Shown: positions 1 through 12,360 of the stretch, piece after piece | Numbering within the stretch: position 1 is the stretch's first letter | Layout: every line of letters begins with the position of its first letter | Assembly (NCBI GenBank): GCA_944990035.1 | Contig: CALYLX010000126.1 | Location: 1-64,000 of the forward strand | From: Clitopilus passeckerianus | Taxonomy: Eukaryota > Basidiomycota > Agaricomycetes > Agaricales > Entolomataceae | Direction of reading: 5' to 3' | DNA length: 64,000 bases | Made by a program: the position numbers and the translations under genes | The notes under the pieces: model-generated | Told to the model about the DNA's origin: nothing | The model's input: the letters and a program-made list of their open reading frames with translations, nothing else | The model's database searches: none

Positions 1-280
1 TGGAGACATAAACGACTGCCAATGAGTGGTGTGAAATTGTGGTATGAATGTCATCACTTACCGTCCAAAAGCACAAGATCGCCACCAAGTAGTGAGACTT
101 CGAATGCGTATTCGTCCCGAAGCGCCTCGATGAATCGCGAGCGACAATGATCAGTGACACCGACGAAGTGCATTGTTAGCAGAAATCCCGATCATGTGGC
201 CTTCGACAATCATAGAACAGGCAGTCAGGGGAACGAAGTAGGAGTCAGCGTCCACTACAGGAGAAACTGGGCAACCGACT
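1..280 (-). CDS. Partial gene running off the left edge, product unknown
   Basis: The minus strand is open and codon-like from about 275 down to 62. It has a plausible donor (gtaagt) at 55-61 and an acceptor near 16, after which the coding sequence leaves the window. The first part (about 175-275) reads ADSYFVPLTACSMIVEG and HMIGISANN. The second (62-173) reads TDHCRSRFIEALRDEYAFEV followed by SLLGGDLVLLD. The two parts lie in different frames, with no intron between them that I can find. An ATG at 173 could instead be the true start of the second part. I do not recognise the family. The gene lies downstream of NAT3 on the same strand. Confidence 0.3.
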
Positions 281-948
281 TGGAGTTATAGGCGGGACGT
301 TTTGGCCATTTGACAAAGCTTCGTCAAGGAGCGTGGCAGTAGGGACGACAATGCCTGGCCCGTGATGTCAAAGCGGACTTCTCAGGATACACAATCGTCT
401 TGAAAATGGTGATCCAGAATCCATAGCCGTTGGACGATTGGCTCTGGCCAGCATCTGACGTAGATGGACCACCAGGAACCTAAGATTTGAAAGTATCAAG
501 ATTGGCTCCGCAGTCTGAATATTGATTCAAAAACTTGGATTAAATGCACTGAGTAGAATATTCACCAATACAATTTAGACCTTCCTGTTGTTGGCTACGC
601 CAGTAAATGGACCCGTGGAGTGATTTAACCAAGACTGAAGTTAGGTCAGAGACATAGCCATACAGAGCGCTCCTAGAGATCGGACTAACGGACTGGGAAT
701 GATTCTCTGGAGGTTTCGGTTGCCACCCTCCACGTCCTTGAGCTCAGTTAGGAGAATCGCCGGGACAGTCGCGGGGCTTGGGATACGTATGCAGGGTCGT
801 ACAAGCCACGTTCCGCATCTTGCTTGCTTGAACCGGGTTTCACATAGTTTTCGCCACCGACGGTCCAAACAGCTGAGTGAAGATGTTGTATTAAGATTAT
901 ATTGTGTGATAACGATACAGATGCGGTGTTTTGTGATCAAAGGATGTG
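281..948. other. Spacer, no supported gene
   Basis: Only short overlapping ORFs occur on both strands, without codon-like structure or recognisable motifs. This stretch holds the 3' flank of NAT3 and probably the promoter or 5' exons of the partial gene to its left. Confidence 0.4.
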
Positions 949-1719
949 TTATGATACCTCCTGTGCGGAGACCATAACATCCCTTCCATTAGACCGTACT
1001 GAACGACGACTTGGGTCGCGTGATAGAGGCTTCCGCATATCTGTTCAGAAAACAGTGAGGACGAGGTCTAATGTTGAAGCATGGAGAAGAACCGACCGAA
1101 AGCATCCTCTTCATCCCTTCCGCCTCTGCCTATGCCTAAGCTCCCATAATACTCTCTCACTCTTCTATACACGCTATATCCCATGCCCTCATACATCTCA
1201 ATAGCAACCTCGTTATTGCACCTGACGTAGAGATCGACGAAGAAGCCCCGATAGAAGTGTCAGAAACAAGCTCCAGGAGGTCCATCATCTTGCGCGCAAG
1301 GGAGAGGCGTCGGTATTCGGGAGCAACAGTAATAGCTGTTACGTGTCCATGCCATTCAGTATTTTGCCCTTCTGCCTTGCCAATGACTGCCAGAAAACGA
1401 AGAGTTTAGCTTGATTAGATATTCGGGCGGGGATGCGACGCACCATATCCCATGAGTCGACCGCTGGGTGCTTCCTGCACACAGCACAGGTCTGGCCAGC
1501 GAGAAAGGTAGTTCAGGTAGAAGCCAATCCCATACTACATGTGGAGTTCAACATTTGTCCCCAGATTGGTGTAACCAGCACTCACAGTTTCTGTCCAGAT
1601 GTCCAGGTTGCTGAAGAAGTTTGGGTCAGTTCCCAATTTTGGACCATGTCAAGAGCCTAAACATACATGTTGTTGAACCTGAACATATCGGCGGCTTTGA
1701 ATGGGCGGAGGATGCTCAT
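949..1719 (-). CDS. NAT3: N-terminal acetyltransferase B catalytic subunit (Nat3/Naa20), with an apparent frameshift
   Basis: NatB acetylates N-termini that begin Met-Asp, Met-Glu, Met-Asn or Met-Gln, on the ribosome. The start is the ATG at 1719 (MSILRPFKAADMFRFNN), the usual Naa20 beginning. Introns follow, and exons then read LDIWTETYGIGFYLNYLSRW, then VIGKAEGQNTEWHGHVTAIT, then VAPEYRRLSLARKMMDLL, which is the GNAT acetyl-CoA-binding region. Further on come RGFFVDLYVRCNNEVAIEMY, YSVYRRVREYYGS and, after an intron of about 1041-1096, DMRKPLSRD and the C-terminus at 949. Between LELVSDT and YRGFF, near 1250-1258, the frame shifts by one base and no intron fits, so as given the reading frame is broken. 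Family identity is very secure. Whether the break is a real mutation or a one-base sequencing error in a short T run cannot be told from here. Confidence 0.85.
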
Positions 1720-1938
1720 CTGGGCAAGGTGGCACTGGACGCGATGACGAGGTGAGAGCAAGGTAGCAGCCAAAGTTTTGCTGCAGATGTCGTGGGAAAC
1801 CAGTTTTCTGGCAGGTCGCCTCGAGGTTTGCCATTGGGCTTTGGCGATGATAGCGACACTGACATGTAATCGTTCCTGGAAAGTGCAGTTCTGACATTGA
1901 GTTATACCCTTACATATGATACAGATTAATTATACAGC

Positions 1939-4900
1939 CTAAATAGTCAAAGGAGGAGGCTCCTCCACTACCTCCCTCTTTAACACCCTATCCAACTCCT
2001 CATCCCAAAACTCCCTTAGACTCTTAGCATCCTTGCAGAAACGCTCCAAATCCAACCTAATCTGCTCCGCAATAGCAGCAGGCTGCAGCTCCTTCCTGCC
2101 CTGATCATCCTCCCGGGACCCATCAAACGATTGGTCAAGAACACAAAGCCTTGTGATCCTCCAAGGATTTGAACGAATCCCATTCCTGACCGATGAACGA
2201 ACTGGGTATGGGTGTAAGGCGTGTGTCGGTAGGTGTAGACAGTGTCGACATGCGATGGGTAGAGACTTGAGGCTTCGACGTCAAGAACGTAGCCAAACTT
2301 CTTCAGCAGGGCATACTCGAAGTAGTGCTTGGTCTGCGTGCCCTCCTCTACCCGTTTATCCAAATCCAACACAATAGGTGGAGGTACGGCAAGGCGGATG
2401 GGGAAGCAGGATTGATAAACGTTGCGAGTCCGAATGTCGTAATTTGGCCAACGTAAGCTTCAGCAAGTTTGAGCCCATATCGGTCAATGAGTTTGGATAG
2501 GGAGCGGATAAGTTCATCAATGGACCGGGCAGTGGTGCCAATCCACTGCAATTCAAAGTGGAAAACAGTGCCTGGGTTATGGATGATGTCGTGGTGGAGG
2601 ACGACGGATTCGGCTTGGTTTGATTTTTTGAGGGTCAATGTCGATGACCATGCTTTGACTGAGGATAATCCGTTTTTTGCGCGTGTAGTTGCTCTGGGGC
2701 GTGCGACACTGGAGGGGTAGTAGCTACTCCGCGGTACCGGGTCGTCAGTCGTGTATCGCCTGAACCAGCCTTTAGGTGTCATCTCAATGCTGTACTCTCC
2801 CTTCAGTCGATAAAAGTAGTGCCTGGATGAGAGTGTGTTAGTCGATGCCATCCTTGCAAGTAACATGGATATCCGCACCCGTCCAGGAAGGTATGGTAGC
2901 CTCTGCAATGCTCCATCAATCCCTTCTCCAGCAACTTCACTCCCCACTCTGTCGCCTGGGCTCTTGAGGAAACATCCTGAACTCCCTAACCAACCATGAC
3001 ACGAAATCGTACCCCGTAAAAGAATTCGGGTACCGCGAATGGTGCCAGTGGTTGTTCTTGATTGGGACTCCATCATCCTCCTTCATAGCTTTGGCTATGG
3101 CGCCCAAACTCATTTCTGAGATTCCCGTTCGGACTTGACTTTCTTGCAATGGACCTGCAGCGTGGAGTTGATCAAGCTGGTCCATAAGCACAGGATCTCG
3201 GATGGATGCTGCTGGACCCAGCGTCGTCTGGAGGACTCGAACAGGCGGTAAGGGATGCGTTGCTTTCTCATCGGAAGGTTGCCATCGCAGTTTCGTGAAC
3301 TGTTCAGCAAGCTTGTCGACTCCGAGTATCCGAATTTCCTCTTCGCTGAGAGGCTCTCCCGATGGAGAGTTCATTGGATCGATTTCATCCGCTGAGGGGA
3401 TAACAACGAAGCGTGTGCGCCAGTACCGGAGGGATTCGCTGAAAATTTGTTCATATCCGGCGACTAACATGTCGAGCCTGTTCCACCCATAATTTTCAAG
3501 ACCATGAGTTTGGAAGGTGGTGGATAGTTCTGTGTAGCCACCTGTCATATATTTGCGTCAGCAAAGCAAAGGATGAATTGAACAATGCGGTTGTACCTCC
3601 GAGTTTGGGCCAAACCAGGAACTGGTACTCGAACGGCTTTGACGGTGGCATCCTCCTGACATAACGCCTAACCTGGATAATCTCTCCCATATACGAGATT
3701 CGGTGGATCTCATTCGTCATGCTCAGATATATTGGATCTGATGTTGAACGAACGAGGCTCTTTCAGGCGTTAGCCTCAGCACGTCTGCAGCACCGATAGG
3801 CTTTGCGACCATATCGTCATCAACCAGCAGTGGCTTGCCTCGGCGCGTTGGGGCTTTCGCGACTTCCAGGTTGCCACTGGAGGATTTTTGATGATGAATT
3901 GGAAGCCTTGAGCTAGACGGACTGCGACCATTCCTCGCATGACTGCAAGTGCCCACGCACGACGTTGGTCGTCTGAGTTTCGCATCTTGGGAGGCGGTTT
4001 GACGAGGAAAGAACGCATTTCGTTGGGGTCTAGCACGAAATCGTACGAGAAGACGTCGTATTGGGATTCGAGTTGGGATGTCGTTGGGAAGTACTCGACA
4101 GTCAAGGGGAGGCATGCAGGGATGGTGAGAAGATCCCACTTCATGTCATATTTGTGAAGGACTTGAGGATACTGATGCTGCCAACGTCTGGCAAGCGAGG
4201 ATTGTATATGAGACACGGAGGAGCTCGGCTGAGTTGGGTTACAAGCCGTGCTGGGAGATGAAAAAGCGACAGTGTGAACACTGGTGGTGCTCCTGCGTTT
4301 CCCAAAATTGACACCCATTTGTGAAGGTGGTGTGCCAACTGGCGATTGGCGGAGGTAGGAGGAACGAGTTGGCAAGACATTGTCGGCCTCGTAGCTCCTG
4401 CTCGGGAGAGCAGATGCATTTGTAACATTTTGCTTCTGGATAGACACGGGCATTGCCAATGGCGAACGGCTGATTTGCGCAGCTGCTGGCTTGGATATGC
4501 TCGGCATCCGGATGGGCGACGACGTTGACGGTGACTCCGCGACAAGCTTTTCAACGGGTGCAGGATGAGGCACTTTCTGTGTTGGAGTTGGTGGGATTGA
4601 CAGGGATGGAGATGCGGACACAGTTGTTGCAGTTGTTTTTGGTTCTGTCGGCACAGTCCTGAAGGGGTTCAGCAGCCATGACGGAGTGAGTTTGAGGCCA
4701 AGGATGCACGGGAAGCTTGAGGTGTGATAGGGGCCTTGGAGGAGATACTTCTCTGCGAAGCAACTGAGAGTGTAGACCGTAGTGATCGAATCGAAGATTG
4801 GGAGGGAGACCTGCTAAGGGTCTTGTAGACCGCAGCGTTCTTCTCGTGCGCGGTGGGTCCTCCTTGGGAAGGTCCACTATAATCTGCCGAGGGCTTCCTC

Positions 4901-6913
4901 AATCGGGGCAATCCTTGCCACTGAATTGCGGTGAGGCTCGTTTGTTCTCCACGGTAGCTCGGAGGCTTGAAAGCGATCCAATACTGTCGGTTACAGAGAT
5001 GGTTGGTTCGCGACTGGGATAAAATGATTTTGACTCCGGTTTGAGCGCAAAGATATCCACGTCGAACTGGTCTGCTTCATCCTTGGTAGGCGGTCGGTCG
5101 TCAATATCCTCCTTTGCATTCGCGCCCTCCGGTTCCGGCAAGAAAGGAACCTCGATACTTGAAAGCACATCAAGCTCCAAGAGCCCAAGCATCTGAATCT
5201 GGTGCATTTTTGCACGACCGATAAATCTGTCCCAAAATGATGAGCGCTGAAACGTGGCATGACCACATGATAAACTCAACATACCTATCTCGCCGAAAAG
5301 GCAGATCCGTTTGTTTATCCCAGAAAGTTATAGAAACCCAAAAGGGCTCCCACCAGAACGTCTTCATATCCTCCGGCTTTACGTTCTCTGCAACCTGGCC
5401 CCATAATGGGTCAGCAGGGTGATAGCCAAATTTGACTTCTTGATCAGTTTTTGGATCTGCACTTCTAAACGCAAAAACTGGGGTCTGATGGAGAGGCGGT
5501 TTGACCAGCGAAACGAGGTTCAACATAATCCCCTGATCGAGCAACCGGGTGGTAGTCAATCGTAGGAGGTCCTTGGAAACGTTGAAAAAGCCTGTCCCCG
5601 GGGTAATGACCATCATGGACGCGCCGGTGAGTGACAATGAGCGGTCGATGTAGTGCGTTTCCGCAGGGCCAAGGGCAAGATTGAGGGCTTCCAAGATTGG
5701 ACCGTCGTGTGCGAACGAGAGACGCCCGACCAGACGAACTTGACCAGGTGGCCCAATAGCTGGGGCATCTCGGTTCGTTTGGTGGTAATGGTGGGTAAGG
5801 AGAATGTCTCGCTGGAAGTCCCAAAAGGATGTCTTGAGGGAGACGAGGGTCGGTTTCCAGTCATTCACGACTTCGAGATCAGTGATGACCTTGTAGAAGT
5901 CCTTGTACCAGTTTCCGTAACAGTCCTGCCGGAGAGGACCAGCGGCATAGTCGATTTCGGATTCTTCATAAAAACGCGTGAAATCAGGACGATTGTGACG
6001 ATGTGGTTTGTTCCTGCTTTGCGCCATTTCTCGACGAGGGAGGGTAGGAAGGAATGAACAATTTTCTCATATGCCCTTTCTCCATCTCCAGCGAACTCCC
6101 AGAGCTCTCTGCAGACTTGGATGAACACCGTGACTTTGGCGGAGAGAGATCTGTAGATGGCTTTCGTTGCTGGGGTAATGCAGGCTGAGGAGACCTGGCG
6201 TTCACTGGTGAGTATGAGCAACGTGATATAGCCTTTTCATCTAACCTGTTTTCCGTCTATATGAATGTTCCTGATTTTGGCCACTATGCTGCCGAAGGTG
6301 ATCTCTTGTTCGATATGCACGCATTGGTTCACCAAGTATTCGCCAAGCCTCCACATGTCATTGCGACCCAAATACTGGTCCTGGAACACGAACTCCACAT
6401 AATCAGCTAGACATAAGTTCTTGTCAACCTGGAAATGGTCAATAACGAACAATGAACGAGGAGGGCAACCTGCCTTGGTTACAGTGACCTCATTATTATT
6501 CCTTAATTTGAACGCCTCTGCCATGGGCTTCGGGATCGAAATCTGCAGCAACGGAAGGAGAGAATATAAACCATGGGCATCTAGTGAGAAAGAATGAGGA
6601 AACATACTTGTAGCTGAGGTTTTGTGCCCCCATCATTCTTCGGTACAAAGAACAGAAACGAGCCATTAGGATCGTCTGAGTTGCTGCCCTTTACCCGTAG
6701 TAGGTCACCCTCATATACTCCGGGACACCAAGAGGGATTAAAGAGGACAGAGGTTGACTCTTTGACGTCGTGTACCCAAGCATTTAGATTCTTGGGTACG
6801 TTGAAATTGAGAGGTGCATGAACTGCTGGCGGGGGCCTCAAAATCGATTGTGCTGTGTTTGACCTCCTACGAGTAGAGTGAGGCTGCTGCGATGGTGCTC
6901 TTGAGGTCGACAT
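1939..6913 (-). CDS. IML1: Vacuolar membrane-associated protein Iml1 (GATOR1/SEACIT subunit, DEPDC5 orthologue)
   Basis: Iml1 is the GAP-bearing subunit of the GATOR1/SEACIT complex, which restrains TORC1 at the vacuole when amino acids are scarce. The ATG at 6913 opens MSTSRAPSQQPHSTRRRSN, a basic disordered leader, followed by LNAWVHDVKESTSVLFNPSW, typical of the Iml1 N-terminal domain. About ten exons follow. A DEP domain is visible near 2950-3080 (HHSRYPNSFTGYDFVSWLVR). The C-terminal domain reads TKHYFEYALLKKFGYVLDVE, then FVHRSGMGFVQILGG. The conserved end (LERFCKDAKSLREFWDEELD) lies in a different frame from that segment. It is joined either by a 44-nt intron (about 2095-2139) or by a frameshift. 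The stop is at 1939-1941. The total length fits a protein of roughly 1,500 residues. The exon boundaries inside were not all fixed. Confidence 0.9.
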
Positions 6914-7268
6914 GGCGAGCGTTTCATTCTAAGGCAGCGGGCCGTAGAGGCAACCTGCAATGCAGGCGGTGGGAACGATGCCAAAGGTGAACAGGCCAAA
7001 ACATGTGGCTGTGCTCGGCTCGGGCCGAGTTAGCCTCTTGTCTTTGACCACTTGAACTTGATGGTGACTTGAAGGAGCGTCGAGTCGTCTGGCTACTCAG
7101 CTGCTCGCCCAGAAGAGAAACAACATTGCATTGGACCCCAAAGGTCTGTGGATGTCCGCCTCGACTGCGATAAACATCAGGAAAATACTTGTGTGACTGT
7201 GGCGATCAAACACTACTAAGTAGAACCACCTCTGGCAAGGAGTTGTATCTCTCTTCCGTACCATCACC
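6914..7268. other. Divergent intergenic region between IML1 and the 7.3 kb gene
   Basis: This 355-bp spacer separates the IML1 start codon (minus strand) from a plus-strand gene. It should carry the promoter of IML1. No specific site was recognised. Confidence 0.4.
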
Positions 7269-8501
7269 ATGGCGTCCAAGAAACGCAAGATACCGGCCCT
7301 AGAGGTATAGAGCTGAGGTTGGCCTACCGCTTTATTGAACTTGCGCAAGACCTTAGCTGTTGAAGAAGTTCTCGGCGAGCAGGATAACGAGGCTGCAATG
7401 GCCATTCAGCAATCGAAAAATTTGTCCAAGGTGTGGACAATCTGCTTGCCCAGATGGACTCAAGGCTGAGTGGACCTAAGATATGGGAGCCGAAGCCCGT
7501 CACGATCTCTTCTCAGTTTTTACAGGCACTCGATTTTTCCGGTGCGACAGAGGGCACACTGCATGCGTTAGCCATAGATATCCAGTACGAGAATAGTCTC
7601 CGGCTCAAGTCCTGACCATCAACTACGCGCCGATAAAAGCAGTCAACTTGGTGCCGACAAGACATGGTCTTCCAAGACTTTCAATGTTCATCTGGCGTTG
7701 TTGGCAATCCTTGTCCCCAATAAGGTACGTATCTTCAAATCAAGCCAGCTATATGTGCTTATCGTAACATTGAATCACCGGAACGAAGCGAGCTCGTGCC
7801 AATGGATTGACGCCTTTTTCTTTCGTGTATCTGCTATGGTCCCACAAGGCGAGCGTATGGTCCTCAGTACCGAGCATATTGCGCCACCAGCCAACAGCCA
7901 CCCATCAACCTCGACAAGCCTATCAGGATTTACAGACTATATAGCCTTCATACAAGAGGAAAAGATCACGGATTCGCGCTTTCTTCGCCCTTCGAGTTTT
8001 CGCCTGCTGACCCAAAAGCTAGCCGCACACTTCGGCGACGCTCGGCTTGCGCTAGCCAGCACTAAAGCCAGGGGATTCTTCGTGCTAGAAGCCCAAAAGT
8101 TTGGGGGACTTATAGAACAACACATCCCGCAAGCTCTGTGCGAAATGTACGCGACTGCCAAGCAGCTTCAGTAAGCCCATTCATGCTCATGTGTTCCTTT
8201 ATCTCAACGACATTGCAGAAAACCAATAATTCGGGGTGCCTTTACCAACGGCAAGGAATGGATTTTCATAGTCCTTCATCTTAACGAAGACGGTCGTGGG
8301 GCCTCCTATATGACCTCAGGAGCCATTCGATGTCCTATCATGGGCTTCGGTGAACCCTAGAAGCCTTGGCCGGATGTGATCGCAGGCATTATTTCGCAAT
8401 GGGTGAGACGAATTGTGTGTACAATTAATTCACTCATTGATTTGTAGCTTCAAAACAGCGTCTCGGATATTGAGGATGATGATTGGTTCGAAAAGGTTTA
8501 A
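7269..8501 (+). pseudogene. Lineage-specific Agaricomycete protein of unknown function, probably decayed
   Basis: A run of exons shares a pattern I associate with a large mushroom-specific family of unknown function. Pieces include VDNLLAQMDSRLSGPKIWEP (from about 7432), then RADKSSQLGADKTWSSKTFN with VHLALLAILVPNK (to about 7725). After an intron come SCQWIDAFFFRVSAMVPQGE, HIPQALCEMYATAKQLQ and, after another intron, RGAFTNGKEWIFIVLHLNED. The end reads VSDIEDDDWFEKV with a stop at 8499-8501. The possible start is the ATG at 7269 (MASKKRKIPALE). Around 7610-7616 the frame must shift with no intron available, and GFGEP ends at an early stop before the last exon. I therefore treat the gene as damaged. 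Family function is unknown, and the description of the family rests on memory, not on a search. Confidence 0.5.
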
Positions 8502-10589
8502 GGAAACGTCAAATTTCGATTATGCTGTTTTGTGCATCGACCTCTTGATGTGCTAGCGCCGGCTAAGTTTTGGCTATTGGGGATCTTAATTGAAAATTCC
8601 CTGGCTTTGACTCAAGCTTCATGCCGCATGCTAGTGTGGCGCATCTCGTCGAAGACGTCGATCAAGGTCGATAAATTTTATTAGCCTCCATTCAATGCCT
8701 GACAATAAGTAGTATTAGGCCCTGCCTCGTTCAATGTCAACTAGAGCTTTGATTGGGCAAGGTGAAGGCATAGAGTCAGACATGTTCCGTAGGTTAAGTT
8801 TGCCGGCATCACGAAATCCTAGCTTGGCTGTGCCTATAGAACGTGGGCTCTTCCTGCCGGTGATGCATCGTAGGGCTGCTGCACTGATAGAACTTTGCTA
8901 AGCATGATCGGAGATTTGAATCATTTAAACTTCTCATGTAGGATGGCCTTTGTATGACTCCTTCAGGCCTGAGAAGACATCGGCATCCGGGCCAATTTAA
9001 GTCCCTGGCAAATGAATTTGACTAGAGAGCGTTACACCCATTTCTCCAAGGGAGATGACATCGCACGGAAGATCAATTGGCTTTTTCTGATAGACCGTTC
9101 TGGAACCAGGACCAGCAGAAGATGACAGTCAAACGACGAAATATCAATCTCAACAGCTCAGACATACTCGGTGTGCAATCAAGAAGGTGTCTTGATGGTA
9201 TCGCCATATTTCGCCTGATACACGCAGCCTCCACGACGCCTCGCCGGCTCTGAGAAAAACGCCTACAATTCGAGTCAGGCTGACAATAATATATCTATTT
9301 CTGCCTACGATCTTCTAGCTTTACATGCTCTCACGGTAATGAATTCGAACCGAAATTATGCATTCGGGCATTGTGGCTACCAATCTGAAATTTTGGCATT
9401 TTGCAGCTAGTAATAGCTGAGGATGATTTGCAACGTATTTATTTCACGACCTCGAGGCTCGAGGCTACTGTACACCCGTTCCCTATTTCGCAATACATGT
9501 GCCGAGCTTTCTGACTCTCTCCGAAAGAGTACACAATGGACTAGACATGGAAGCAATTTCGCCGGAACTGCGTTCTACAAAACTAGGCAGGCCACAAATT
9601 CCAACGATGAGCGGAATGGCATGGATCCTCGATGTAATTGTATTTGCCAGAAGGCAATCTACTCAATGTAGGCTCGAGATCCCGCTGTTCCAGAAATAAC
9701 GCGTCTACGACTTGTCACAATGAAATCTATAACTATTCACTGGCAGAGTCTTCTCTTCAGGCCTGAGTCGACCGTCCACAAACTTCGTCCCTCGGATATG
9801 CCACGTAATTTCTAGAAGAATATTCGGATGCCACCATAAAATGTTCCGAAAAATGGCCTGTAAGGCCTGGCACGGAAATATGAAGGCAGGTGTCTGAGTT
9901 TCGCTTGAGGTTTCTGGACGCCTACTACCACCCAATAGCGAAGTCCCGTAACGGGAGCCTGGCTAGAATAGTAGAATAGTGGTCAATTTGCCATTGTAAT
10001 CTGCTTGGCTCCTCCTAGCCTGGGAATATAAGGCGCTGGGTAAACAGGGGTTGGTGGGCACTGACGATTGACTGACAATGGCCCCCTGCCGAACGCCCGA
10101 ATATCGTTAATCAGATACACGCGGCTGTCCTCGAATTCTGATTTCCCCCCACAGGTCCCTGATATTGATCAACATCGTTTGATAGAATGAATACCAATCT
10201 CAACAGCTTTAAAGTACCTGATGGGTGCTACACAAATAGCTTCGGCTGAAAATCCCGATCCTCCACTTGAACCTAGTGGAGATCAACGCCTCGTCTCCTG
10301 CACTAGAAACTTTCCAGACTGTCTTGATAAACAACCTATGTGGAGCTAACCGAGTGAGAAGACCGGCAATTTCAAGGCCTACTGGGTGGTGAAGCGAAGG
10401 AAATGCATAAGGCGTTGCAATGGTTACAAATGGGCAACAAGTCAAGTTAAATCGGCAAATACATTGTGGTGCTGAATAAATTAAGAAAATGGTATGAGCA
10501 GTCCACTGGAACCGTAAGGTACGGCCGTAATAGGCTTAGAAGAGTGTATCTTGCGTCGACATTTTGACTCCAGTTCCTAGCTGCGAGTG
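8502..10589. other. Gene-poor stretch, no supported feature
   Basis: Two kilobases without a coherent reading frame on either strand. The short ORFs at 9423-9699 and 9705-9935 show no motif or exon structure. I saw no transposon ORF, terminal repeat or tRNA. It could hold old, unrecognisable gene remains. Confidence 0.4.
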
Positions 10590-11870
10590 TTACATGCAGA
10601 AGCGTAAAGGAGTCCAGTGCCACCATTTGGTCTCGGTTCGGTACTTGTGAGGCCAGTCCTTCTTCCATATTCGGCACTCTAGGTCTGCCAGAGTAAGGCT
10701 GTCCAACGCGCGTTCAAGATATTCGAGAGCCTCGTAGGCAGTTGGACGATCAGCAGGGTCAGTTTGAGTCATAGCATTCAGTAAATCGGAAAACCACTCC
10801 AGGCCATCGTATGCCTATATGTCACTGAATGGGTTTAGTGGTCAGATTCAGAAAAGTGGATAACGCACACTCATTGATTCCTTTAAGGCATTTCCTAGTT
10901 GATAAACGTCCATCTTAAAGGGGTCATACGGTACATCCATAGAACGCTCAGGAACTGTTTTATCCTGACCAACGATCCCAGTGTCCTTGATATTGATCTC
11001 CGCAGGGGGGTAACGGGAAGAGAGCCCGAAGTCAATGAAATAGTACTGGACCGGTCGAACCGACCACCGTTCGCGCCAGGAGAACTTGCTGTATAGGTCC
11101 CCGTTGTGAGTAAATTCTCGGGCAAAATGGATGCCTTTTGGAATCAGCTGAGTAATATCCATGCACATATTCAACAAACAGGCATCCCTAAGAACATCTT
11201 CAGTGAAACCCTGCCGCGTTGAGTTCAGAGCATACCGATGTGCAACGTTATGGCGGTGCATGAAGGCCAAACCCTGAGGAACTTGAGGTTGGACAAGCTC
11301 ATAAGAAAGAAAAACACGTGAGAATACCTTAAGAAACTGGTGAGAGGCTTCAAGAAACTCTCCGAATCGTCGAAATGGCAGGTTGTCGAAACACAGAAGC
11401 ATGGGCATCACGATAAAGACTTCCCCATCGGTTAGCGGGGACGAGAATGTGTCGAGAACAGGCACTGTGCGATTGTCGTTATTTCCAGGCTCCAATGAAT
11501 TGAGGTAGAGGCCCAAGGAGGATTCTTCAATGGAAACGCGCTTGATCACCACCTTCTTTCCGTCTTGTAGACGCGTCGCATCGATGACCACTTGGGATCC
11601 TGTATCAAACAAAGGCACTGAGATTGATATTACGACTGGTCGTTTCTAGTACCCACGAAGCTTGTGATTGTCTTCGGCATTGCCATCCTTAGGAGACTTA
11701 TCGTTGAGGCCCCAGGACGGGATCCAATCTGGATTGTAACGTGGCCGAAGTCTATAGCCCCTGGCTAACAGGAAGCCGAAGAGAGATACCCAGAAATGCT
11801 CAGCAGGCGATCTGAGCTCGTCAGGAGTATAGCGCGGCTCTGAGGTTTCTTTAGTAGCTCGTCTTCGCAT
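10590..11870 (-). CDS. Protein kinase-like domain protein
   Basis: The start is the ATG at 11870 (MRRRATKETSEPRYTPDELR). After an intron the N-lobe reads FDTGSQVVIDATRLQDGKKV, with the candidate ATP-binding lysine in KKVVIKRVS. Removing a 47-nt intron (about 11183-11235) restores the catalytic-loop motif NVAHRDACLLNMCMD. The DFG motif is in YYFIDFGLSSRYPPAEI. The C-lobe includes PFKMDVYQLGNALKESM and, after another intron, TQTDPADRPTAYEALEYLER. The protein ends KWWHWTPLRFCM, stop at 10590-10592. HRD and DFG are both present, so activity is plausible, although the glycine-rich loop is weak. Similar kinase-like proteins are expanded in mushrooms and have no assigned role. A C-terminal fragment of the same gene is duplicated at 28205-28604. 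Confidence 0.75.
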
Positions 11871-12360
11871 TGGGGTACCCTAAGAGAAAAACAGCTCTGC
11901 CGTTGACCAGATACGACCAGTCATGTCATGACAGGAGTGGCAGTACACCCGTGCGATAGTTCAACTTTCCGGGCCGAGGAGCGGGGTATCCAGGTTACTT
12001 CAACTTGGAATTTGGAAATGCTGTCATCCCTGAGGCCTGAGGCCTAACCCATCAGCATCATATTCAAACCTGTTATCCATAAGGCTATCAGCAAGCCCAA
12101 TATCCCTGATTCCGATACTCCATGAGTATTTTCCGCACTAATTCCCATATCTGAACAGGTGTGTATACACAACTGAGGGAGGACCGAATCTTGGCAAGAT
12201 TGTGAATGCTGTTGAAAGCCTCATGTCAATGCGACATGAGTCAATCCAGACGTCAAGAAGACCGCTTGCCTCTGGGTCCTATAAAAGCCCATGCTTTTTC
12301 GGCTGGTGATCTCACTTGCCTATCAGCACTCAACAGAACACCTGGTCTTTCTGAATCAAT
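11871..12360. other. Divergent intergenic region, no supported gene
   Basis: This 490-bp spacer lies between the start codons of the kinase-like gene (minus) and the 12.4 kb gene (plus). It presumably serves as a two-way promoter region. No site was recognised. Confidence 0.35.

Noticed and set aside
9335..9365. A T-arm-like gattcgaacc string that might be part of a minus-strand tRNA
   Set aside because: The flanking bases do not pair into a T stem and no anticodon or acceptor stem is present.
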